40,358 nt of DNA from an uncultured Gammaproteobacteria bacterium (GTDB lineage Bacteria; Pseudomonadota; Gammaproteobacteria; UBA4575). Position 1 is the first letter of the stretch; the number at the start of each line of letters is the position of its first letter. Both the position numbers and the translations under genes were made by a program. This document shows, piece after piece, positions 32,962 to 40,358 of this stretch. The stretch is from assembly GCA_937922735.1 (NCBI GenBank), contig CALAJL010000016.1, positions 1 through 40,358 on the forward strand. Reading direction: 5' to 3'. A model generated the notes under the pieces. It had not been told where the DNA came from. It saw nothing but the letters and a program-made list of their open reading frames with translations, and did not search any database.

Positions 32962-32996
32962 ACTATAGCAAATAACCTACTAGTTCACTCAGGTAT
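32962..32996 (-). promoter_or_regulatory. isc operon promoter with type 1 IscR site
   Basis: On the minus strand a 25-base stretch (32972-32996) begins ATACCTGAGT and ends AGTAGGTTAT, matching the imperfect-dyad pattern of type 1 IscR sites (ATAnnYGAST...AGTnRGnTAT). Four bases downstream lies TATAGT (32962-32967), a good -10 box; no good -35 box precedes it, which fits a promoter whose -35 region is covered by the repressor site. The leader to the iscR ATG is about 25 bases. Confidence 0.65.
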
Positions 32997-33091
32997 TATA
33001 GGCAGGCGCAGCCTTAAGAACACTATCCCCATGGTGATGGGCACCAGATACGATCAAACTACCTTAATAAAAACAAGGTATTAGAAGCTTT

Positions 33092-33865
33092 TTAATCCAA
33101 CGATTTAGTTTGTCGTTTAACTTTTTGTACTGCACTCAGAATCCCGCGAAGGATATTGGTTTCTACTAATGTAGGTCGTGCACGACTATATAAGTGGCGT
33201 AAACGTCGCATTAGTAACTTAGGCTGCTTAGGGTCAAAAAACTCAATCTCATGAAGCACTTGCTGCATATGCCCAAACAAATTCTCTAGCTGTTCAACAG
33301 TAGCCAAAGGATCAGAAACTCCCTGAGCAGGTTCTTCAGTTGAGCCATTAACAAGTGCGCCATCAGAAGACCTTTTTAGAAATGCATTGTAGATCTCATA
33401 ACAAATGACTTGCACAGCTGACGCTAAATTTAATGAACTAAACTCCCAATTTGCTGGAATAGTGGTTAAATAATGACATTGATCTAATTCTTCATTAGTT
33501 AATCCACTACTTTCTCGACCAAATACGATAGCCACATTTCCTTGCTCAAGCTCTTGCCACACCTTTGCACCAAGTTTATCAGGGGAAATTTCAGGGCATT
33601 GTAAACCTCGTTGACGCGCGCTAGAGCCAACAACAAAAGTACAATCCGCAATGGCTTCTTGAAGTGTTTGACACACCATGGCCCGCTCCAGTACATCTAT
33701 CGCCCCCGTAGAACGCGCCCTTGCTTCTCCACTTGGAAAGTCTTCAGGATTCACCAGCACTAAATTTTCAATACACATGGTTTTAGCAGCACGTGCAGCT
33801 GCACCAATATTCCCTGGATGAGAAGGTTCAACTAAAACAATTTTGATTTGATGAGGTTTGTTCAC
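33092..33865 (-). CDS. trmJ: tRNA (Cm32/Um32) 2'-O-methyltransferase TrmJ
   Basis: The 257-residue SPOUT methyltransferase has ILVEPSHPGNIGAAARAAKT-type N-terminal signature (here VLVEPSHPGNIGAAARAAK), the knot motifs VAIVFGRESSGLTNEEL and LNLASAVQVICYEI, and a C-terminal helical extension typical of TrmJ. It methylates the ribose at position 32 of several tRNAs. It is divergent from suhB and upstream of iscR, as in E. coli. Confidence 0.96.
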   Translation of the reverse strand: MNKPHQIKIVLVEPSHPGNIGAAARAAKTMCIENLVLVNPEDFPSGEARARSTGAIDVLERAMVCQTLQEAIADCTFVVGSSARQRGLQCPEISPDKLGAKVWQELEQGNVAIVFGRESSGLTNEELDQCHYLTTIPANWEFSSLNLASAVQVICYEIYNAFLKRSSDGALVNGSTEEPAQGVSDPLATVEQLENLFGHMQQVLHEIEFFDPKQPKLLMRRLRHLYSRARPTLVETNILRGILSAVQKVKRQTKSLD

Positions 33866-33993
33866 TTTGCTTATGTAAATTGATAATTTATTTTCGAAAC
33901 GACTGGAAGGTTACTTTTAAGAGTATACGTAATTTACGGGAAGTACGGTATGCTGGGTTACATATACTTACATACTAATTACATCTATTTATC

Positions 33994-34797
33994 ATGCAAG
34001 CTACCTTAAACATTGCGATCGAAGCAGCACGTGAAGCTGGAAAAATTATTTTCCGCAATATGTCTCGTGTTCATTCACTCAATATTAAAACAAAAGAAAA
34101 AAATGATTTTGTAAGTGAAGTTGACCTGCAAGCAGAACAAGAAATCATCAATGTGATCCATCGCGTCTATCCCCAACATGGGATCCTCGCGGAAGAATCA
34201 GGATCCAGGTTTAGTGGCAAAGACGACGAATATCAGTGGATAATCGATCCTTTAGACGGTACAACCAATTTTTTGCATGGTTTACCTCACTACTGCGTAT
34301 CAATAGCACTTAAACATAAAGACCGACTTGAAGTCGCGGTAATTTATGATCCATTCAAAGATGAATTATTTTGCGCTGGTCGCGGCAATGGCGCTTCATT
34401 GAATGATAGAAAAATCAGAGTCTCTAAGCTACCAAGCCTTGAGGGCGCATTACTAGCAACTGGATTCCCTTACAAAGAGAATCAAAATATCGATACCTAC
34501 CTAAGTTCACTTAAAGACATCATGTTACAAACTTCAGGTATTCGACGCGCGGGTTCAGCAGCATTGGATCTTGCCTATGTTGGTGCAGGCCGCGTTGATG
34601 GCTTTTGGGAGTTTGGTTTGAATACTTGGGATATCGCTGCTGGCTGCTTAATTGTGCAAGAAGCTGGAGGATTAGTTAGTGATACAGATGGAGGCCATAC
34701 ATTCCTTGAAAGTGGAAACATAGTGGCTGCAAATACGAAGATTTTTCGTCAGATATTACAAAGCCTGAATAAGACTAACTTGAATATTACTAGATAG
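33994..34797 (+). CDS. suhB: Inositol monophosphatase family protein SuhB
   Basis: The 267-residue protein has the metal-binding motifs of the family: EE at 67-68, DPLDGTTNF at 85-93 and NTWDIAAGCL near 210. In E. coli SuhB is mainly an RNA polymerase/NusA-associated factor in rRNA antitermination, with phosphatase activity as well. Length equals E. coli SuhB. It is the only plus-strand gene in the right half, and no ribosome binding site is evident before its ATG. Confidence 0.97.
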   Translation: MQATLNIAIEAAREAGKIIFRNMSRVHSLNIKTKEKNDFVSEVDLQAEQEIINVIHRVYPQHGILAEESGSRFSGKDDEYQWIIDPLDGTTNFLHGLPHYCVSIALKHKDRLEVAVIYDPFKDELFCAGRGNGASLNDRKIRVSKLPSLEGALLATGFPYKENQNIDTYLSSLKDIMLQTSGIRRAGSAALDLAYVGAGRVDGFWEFGLNTWDIAAGCLIVQEAGGLVSDTDGGHTFLESGNIVAANTKIFRQILQSLNKTNLNITR

Positions 34798-34812
34798 AAT
34801 CTCGATCTACTC

Positions 34813-35751
34813 TTATACCTGACTGCCATCCTCATTAGGATTTTCGACAACTTCCTGCATGAGGTCTTCTTTACTTACGTTCAACGCTAACAATGAAGAG
34901 CTAGCCACGTAGATTGAAGAATAAGTTCCTACCAAAACACCTACGATTAAGGCAATAGAAAACGAATGAATTACTTCACCACCAAATTGAAATAGGGCCA
35001 TTAACACCAACAGGGTCGTAAGTGATGTCATTAAGGTTCTAGAGAGAGTTTGATTGATAGATGTATTAATTACACCTTTTGAAGTTTCTTTACGTAACCG
35101 TCGGAAATTTTCACGAATACGATCAAATACAACAATCGTGTCATTAAGTGAGTAACCAATAACCGCTAGTAACGCGGCTAACACCGTTAAATCAAACTCA
35201 ACCTGCGTTATTGCAAAAAATCCAACCACGATAATTACATCGTGAATCAGTGCTGCAACTGAGCCTAAGGAAAAACGCCATTCAAAACGTAATGCCACGT
35301 AAATTAGAATCCCAATCAATGCATAAAGCATAGCCAAGCCACCTTTGTCGCGCAATTCATCTCCCACTTGTGGGCCAACAAATTCAACGCGTCGCATTTC
35401 AGGTTTACCTGTTACTTCTAATGCTTCTAAAACATTGTTACTTAATTTGGCTTTGTCATCATCACTATCTAAAACCGGTAAACGAATCAGTACATCTTTT
35501 GCTGTGCCAAAATACTGCACGATTGAATCACCATAACCACTTGACTCCAACGCTTGTCTAACAGACACAAGTTCAACAGATTCTGAATAGCCGACTTCAA
35601 CCAAGGTACCGCCGGTAAAATCTATACCTAAATTAAGCCCACGCATTACAATTGCAGCGATCGAAATTACAATCAACGTAAGCGATAATGCTAAAGCAAA
35701 CTTGCGCTTGCCCATAAAATCAAGATTAATATTGTCTTTTAATAATTGCAT
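34813..35751 (-). CDS. secF: Protein translocase subunit SecF
   Basis: The 312-residue membrane protein has six predicted helices, the D1-like motif GIDFTGGTLVEV, and the D4/D5-type patterns ALIHDVIIVVGFFAI, GYSLNDTIVVFDRIRENFR and LMTSLTTLLVLMALF. With SecD and YajC it uses the proton gradient to pull preproteins into the periplasm. It starts three bases after secD ends and converges on suhB with 15 bases between. Confidence 0.98.
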   Translation of the reverse strand: MQLLKDNINLDFMGKRKFALALSLTLIVISIAAIVMRGLNLGIDFTGGTLVEVGYSESVELVSVRQALESSGYGDSIVQYFGTAKDVLIRLPVLDSDDDKAKLSNNVLEALEVTGKPEMRRVEFVGPQVGDELRDKGGLAMLYALIGILIYVALRFEWRFSLGSVAALIHDVIIVVGFFAITQVEFDLTVLAALLAVIGYSLNDTIVVFDRIRENFRRLRKETSKGVINTSINQTLSRTLMTSLTTLLVLMALFQFGGEVIHSFSIALIVGVLVGTYSSIYVASSSLLALNVSKEDLMQEVVENPNEDGSQV

Positions 35752-35754
35752 ATC

Positions 35755-37614
35755 TTATATCGCCAACGAAGGAGTTTTCTTATTACCGTAGTATAGATTC
35801 ACTAAGGCACGTGTTCCCATTATTGCTGTGAACATTGAACATACGATGCCAATAGACAAGGTCACTGCAAAACCTTTAATTGGACCAGTTCCAAACACAA
35901 ACAAAACTACTGCAGCAATTAGAGTAGTAATATTTGCATCCGCAATGGTAGACAAAGCTTTCGCATAACCTGCATGAATACTTGCCTGCGGAGAATTACC
36001 GATACGCAACTCTTCGCGGATTCGCTCAAAAATTAACACATTGGCATCCACTGCCATACCGACTGTTAACACAATTCCCGCAATACCAGGGAGAGTAAGG
36101 GTAGCGCCTGGAATTAATGACATCACTCCTATAATCAAGATTAGATTTGCTGCTAATGCGAAATTGGCTGCCAAGCCAAAAACTTTATAGTAAAGAAGCA
36201 TAAAGATCATCACCAACATCAAACCAATTAAAATTGATTTTTTGCCTAACTCAATATTTTGCTTACCCAAACTTGGCCCAACTGTTCGCTCTTCTACAAT
36301 TTCGACGGGAGCGGCCAAGGCACCTGCACGCAACAGTAATGATAACTTCAGTGCTTCATGGGTTGAGTCCAAGCCTTCAATTTGAAAACGCTTACTAAGT
36401 TGCTCTTGTATTCGGGCAACACTTATAACTTCTTCGCTTTTTATAGTTTTCCTGATTTTTTCGCCATCTTTATTTACCGTAATGGTTTTATTATCGATAA
36501 ACACAACTGCCATGAGCTTTTTAATGTTCTCACCAGTTACTTTGCTGAATCTATTAGCACCTTGACTATCTAAAGTGATGATTGCAGCAGGCGTGCCATT
36601 CTCATCAAATCCTGAGGTGGCATTGATAACGCGATCACCAGTAAGCATTACACTGCGTTTCAATAAGATTGGATTTTTACTATCTCGCTCATAATACAAA
36701 ACTGAGCCTACCGGCACTCGACCTGTCTCAGCAGCTGCAAACGGATCGTTTTGTTCGTCTACCATACGAAATTCAACCGTTGCCGTTGCACCTAAGATTT
36801 CTTTAGCTTTTGCAGTGTCTTGCACTCCAGGAAGCTGCACTACAATACGCTCTGCACCTTGCTGCTGAATTACAGGCTCAGCAACTCCCAATTCATTGAC
36901 ACGGTTGCGAAGAGTTTGGATATTTTGTTGAACGGCTAAAGTTTGGATTTCATTCAATGCTTCTTCACTAATCTTTGCGGTAACAAAGTAATCACCACTT
37001 TCTTCATTTTCATCAAATGCTAGCTCGTTACCATATTCAGATCGCAGCGCATCTAAACCAGCAATCCTACTCTCGGCATCTCTAAATTTAACATTTACTT
37101 GGCCATTATTTTCAGTAACTGAAAAACGTTTCTGTTTAGCTTCACGCAACGATGTTCTAAAAGAAGAAACATAATTATTAATGGCTTTATTTTTTGCAGC
37201 ATCCATATCAACCTGCAATAGAAAATGCACACCACCACGTAAATCTAAACCAAGGCTCATGGGTGAAGCCCCTAAACTTCTTAACCAATTTGGCGTTGCT
37301 GGCGCTAAATTTAATGCGACAATATGCTGCCCATCTAATGTATCTTTTGCTATGTCTTGAGCTTTTAATTGCGTTTCATCATCAGAGAATCTCATTAACA
37401 ACTTATTATCCTGTTGTTCTTCTCCTTGGGTAGCAATGCCGTTCTTGGCAAACGCCTTTTTAACTACATTTAAAGTTGTATCACTCAATTCACCTGATTC
37501 ATGTGATATTTGAACCGCAGGAACATTAGGATACAAATTTGGTAGCGCATATAAAGCAGCTGCTGCTACGATCAATAAAATAAGCAGATACTTCCACATT
37601 GGGTAATGATTCAT
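35755..37614 (-). CDS. secD: Protein translocase subunit SecD
   Basis: The ATG at 37612-37614 is chosen because MNHYPMWKYL and YALPNLYPNVPAVQI align with the E. coli start (MLNRYPLWKYV...); an upstream GTG at 37623 is not needed. The 619-residue protein has one N-terminal helix, a large periplasmic P1 domain with SLGLDLRGGVHFLLQVD, and five C-terminal helices with TLPGIAGIVLTVGMAVDANV and FERIREELR. It forms the SecDF motor with the next gene. Confidence 0.97.
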   Translation of the reverse strand: MNHYPMWKYLLILLIVAAAALYALPNLYPNVPAVQISHESGELSDTTLNVVKKAFAKNGIATQGEEQQDNKLLMRFSDDETQLKAQDIAKDTLDGQHIVALNLAPATPNWLRSLGASPMSLGLDLRGGVHFLLQVDMDAAKNKAINNYVSSFRTSLREAKQKRFSVTENNGQVNVKFRDAESRIAGLDALRSEYGNELAFDENEESGDYFVTAKISEEALNEIQTLAVQQNIQTLRNRVNELGVAEPVIQQQGAERIVVQLPGVQDTAKAKEILGATATVEFRMVDEQNDPFAAAETGRVPVGSVLYYERDSKNPILLKRSVMLTGDRVINATSGFDENGTPAAIITLDSQGANRFSKVTGENIKKLMAVVFIDNKTITVNKDGEKIRKTIKSEEVISVARIQEQLSKRFQIEGLDSTHEALKLSLLLRAGALAAPVEIVEERTVGPSLGKQNIELGKKSILIGLMLVMIFMLLYYKVFGLAANFALAANLILIIGVMSLIPGATLTLPGIAGIVLTVGMAVDANVLIFERIREELRIGNSPQASIHAGYAKALSTIADANITTLIAAVVLFVFGTGPIKGFAVTLSIGIVCSMFTAIMGTRALVNLYYGNKKTPSLAI

Positions 37615-37687
37615 TGGAACCACGATCGTTTCTAAGCCTTATAGTTAATTGTTAATGAAAGTCGAATGATAATAATTCTTAAATTAT

Positions 37688-38014
37688 TCAGTCTTGCTTA
37701 AGTGAACCTTTAGGGAGCACTTTTGAAATTGAATTCTTTTGCAGTTTAATCACAACGCCTTCTGAAACTTCAATTTGCAAAGAATTATCGCCAACCTTTG
37801 CAATTTTACCGAGCATGCCTCCGGTGGTTTCTACTTCATCACCCTTAGATAAGGAATTAATTAAATTTTGGTGCTCTTTGGCTCGTTTTTGTTGTGGACG
37901 GATAATCATGAAATACATAATGGCGAAAAAGATGCCAATAATGATGAACATGCTGGAAGTCCCACCCGCAGGTGCCGCTGCCCCTTCTGCCATGGCGTCT
38001 GATATTAAAAACAT
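37688..38014 (-). CDS. yajC: Preprotein translocase accessory subunit YajC
   Basis: The 108-residue protein has one transmembrane helix (about 20-41, SMFIIIGIFFAIMYFMIIRP) followed by RPQQKRAKEHQNLINSLSKG and a small beta domain with GDEVETTGGMLGKI. It binds SecDF. Its stop codon overlaps an all-A/T inverted repeat (37671-37688), and secD follows 73 bases later. Confidence 0.96.
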   Translation of the reverse strand: MFLISDAMAEGAAAPAGGTSSMFIIIGIFFAIMYFMIIRPQQKRAKEHQNLINSLSKGDEVETTGGMLGKIAKVGDNSLQIEVSEGVVIKLQKNSISKVLPKGSLKQD

Positions 38015-38046
38015 AGTTAGCTCTGACTTAAATTCGAAGCGGCGTA

Positions 38047-39171
<1,125 letters not shown>

Positions 39172-39183
39172 TCATTTTATGTT

Positions 39184-40212
39184 TTATTGAATACTTTCTA
39201 TGAACATCGCATCGCCATAACTATAAAACCGATACTTCTCTTTCACTGCATGACGATAAGCAGACATCATTGTTTCGTATCCTGCAAATGCACTGACTAA
39301 CATAAGCAAGGTAGATTTGGGTAAATGAAAGTTTGTGATCAATCCATCGATTACATTAAACACAAATCCAGGATAAATAAATAAACTCGTATCCATCTCA
39401 CAAGCTTCTAAGTTTCCACTCTGTGCTGCAGACTCTAATGCTCTAACAACTGTGGTACCTACAGCAATCACCCGCCCTCCTTGTTGTTTACATTCAGCAA
39501 CTTTTCCACATAGTTCCTGTGTAACAATTATTTTTTCGGAATGAATCTGATGAGATTTTATATCATTTTCGCGAACTGGTTGAAATGTACCCGCGCCCAC
39601 ATGCAAAGTAATATTCGAAGATTGAATACCTTTTAGTTGTAAAGCAGCTAAAATTTTTTCATCAAAATGCAAGCCCGCAGTTGGAGCGGCAACTGCACCT
39701 AAATGTTTGGCAAAAACTGTTTGGTAACGTTCATTATCCTTCTCATCTGGACTACGTTGTATATATGGAGGCAATGGCATGCATCCGTGATCTTGCAAAT
39801 AACTTCTAATATTTATGTCTTCATCGAATACCAAAACAAAAAAATCATTATGTCTACCTTGCACAACCGCTTTAACTTCTTGCGCAAAATAAATCTCAGT
39901 ACCGACTTTCGGACTTTTACTTGCTTTTAGCATAGCCCACACAACATTTTGACTAACGATTCTTTCCAATAAGAACTCAACTTTTCCACCAGATGCCTTT
40001 TTTCCAAACATGCGGGCAGGAATAACTTTAGTATCATTTAGTACCAAGAGATCTTTAGGCCTTAATAACTGCAAGATGTCAGAAAAATACAAATCATTAA
40101 ACGATTGTGACTGAGCACTAAAATGCAATAATCGACTAGCTGTTCGCTCAGGCAATGGCTGTTGCGCAATAAGCTCTTCCGGAAGATGGTAATCAAACTG
40201 TTCTAAGTTCAT
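39184..40212 (-). CDS. queA: S-adenosylmethionine:tRNA ribosyltransferase-isomerase QueA
   Basis: The 342-residue protein shows QueA signatures: FDYHLPEELIAQQPLPERTA at the start, LLVLNDTKVIPARMFG, GAVAAPTAGLHFDEKIL, ITLHVGAGTFQPVRENDI and LITNFHLPKSTLLMLVSAFA. It builds epoxyqueuosine on tRNA after Tgt. It heads the queA-tgt-yajC-secD-secF run and is divergent from tRNA-Leu. Confidence 0.98.
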   Translation of the reverse strand: MNLEQFDYHLPEELIAQQPLPERTASRLLHFSAQSQSFNDLYFSDILQLLRPKDLLVLNDTKVIPARMFGKKASGGKVEFLLERIVSQNVVWAMLKASKSPKVGTEIYFAQEVKAVVQGRHNDFFVLVFDEDINIRSYLQDHGCMPLPPYIQRSPDEKDNERYQTVFAKHLGAVAAPTAGLHFDEKILAALQLKGIQSSNITLHVGAGTFQPVRENDIKSHQIHSEKIIVTQELCGKVAECKQQGGRVIAVGTTVVRALESAAQSGNLEACEMDTSLFIYPGFVFNVIDGLITNFHLPKSTLLMLVSAFAGYETMMSAYRHAVKEKYRFYSYGDAMFIESIQ

Positions 40213-40257
40213 AACTGAATTCAGTGCGTCTTATTTAATTATTGTTTTGCCAAGTAC

Positions 40258-40285
40258 TTGCTAGCTTAGCAATTTGCGATACACT
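40258..40285 (+). promoter_or_regulatory. Probable tRNA-Leu promoter
   Basis: TTGCTA (40258-40263) and TACACT (40280-40285) are spaced by 16 bases, followed by a G/C-containing discriminator (AGTCGCC), as in stable-RNA promoters under stringent control. The -35 box is half of the inverted repeat TTGCTAGCTTAGCAA (40258-40272), which lies between the tRNA and the divergent queA gene. Confidence 0.5.
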
Positions 40286-40308
40286 AGTCGCCGATTAGTG
40301 AAAGACTT

Positions 40309-40358
40309 GCCGGGGTGGCGGAACTGGTAGACGCGCCGGATTCAAAATCCGGTTATGG
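40309..40358 (+). tRNA. tRNA-Leu(CAA), 3' end beyond the window
   Basis: The sequence starts GCCGGGGTGGCGGAACTGG, carries TAGACGC typical of the D-arm of leucine tRNAs, and has the anticodon stem CCGGA/TCCGG around the loop TTCAAAA, giving anticodon CAA (reads UUG). The window ends in the variable arm. A tRNA-Leu beside queA is seen in several gammaproteobacteria. Confidence 0.95.

Overview
The window is a 40.4 kb piece of an AT-rich chromosome (G+C looks to be around 40% by eye, not computed) from a gammaproteobacterium. The evidence is gene order. On the minus strand, read right to left, it carries queA-tgt-yajC-secD-secF, then trmJ with suhB divergent, then a complete iscR-iscS-iscU-iscA-hscB-hscA-fdx-iscX operon, then ndk-rlmN-pilF-rodZ-hisS-yfgM-bamB-der. 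This is the standard gammaproteobacterial arrangement, and single-residue landmarks (Fdx, IscU, IscR and Tgt cysteines) fall at or next to their E. coli positions. I cannot name a genus. Presence of pilF and a PEP-CTERM protein fits a free-living aquatic lineage, but that is inference.

Layout. 1-2800 (accessory): a secreted protein cut by the window edge, a tiny membrane protein, dispersed-repeat copies, a putative lipoprotein and a class I/II aminotransferase. 2930-5220: an ECF-type sigma factor, a single-pass membrane protein that is probably its anti-sigma factor, and a glycine-zipper lipoprotein, closed by a strong bidirectional terminator. 5230-5860: a PEP-CTERM protein. 6149-10206: the MoxR ATPase / DUF58 / transglutaminase (TgpA-like) trio. 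10224-11690: a small four-cysteine secreted protein and a RES-Xre toxin-antitoxin pair with a clear promoter and palindromic operator. 11690-13446: a gene-poor stretch with several inverted repeats, an unassigned helical protein and an SGNH-hydrolase lipoprotein. 13452-17217: an ABC exporter in which the GldF-type permease and GldG-type protein are fused, plus its GldA-type ATPase. 17479-19046: a fatty-acid-hydroxylase/sterol-desaturase family membrane protein and a small four-helix membrane protein. 19081-40212: the housekeeping core described above. 40309 to the end: the 5' part of a tRNA-Leu(CAA).

How the genes work together. The core half covers ribosome assembly (Der), outer-membrane assembly (BamB, YfgM), histidyl-tRNA charging, cell shape (RodZ), type IV pilus secretin assembly (PilF), rRNA/tRNA modification (RlmN, TrmJ, Tgt, QueA), nucleotide balance (Ndk), Fe-S cluster assembly under IscR control, and Sec export (SecDF-YajC). 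The left 19 kb is envelope-oriented and accessory: most products have signal peptides, lipoboxes or membrane segments.

Most unusual items: the RES-Xre module with an operator-like motif also found in front of the neighbouring unassigned gene; a degenerate 14-bp tandem repeat that supplies both the stop codon of moxR and the start codon of the DUF58 gene; a dispersed palindromic repeat at 571-1027; the fused GldFG exporter; and the absence of ispG from its usual place between rodZ and hisS. I see no CRISPR array, prophage, insertion sequence or clear-cut novel defence system.
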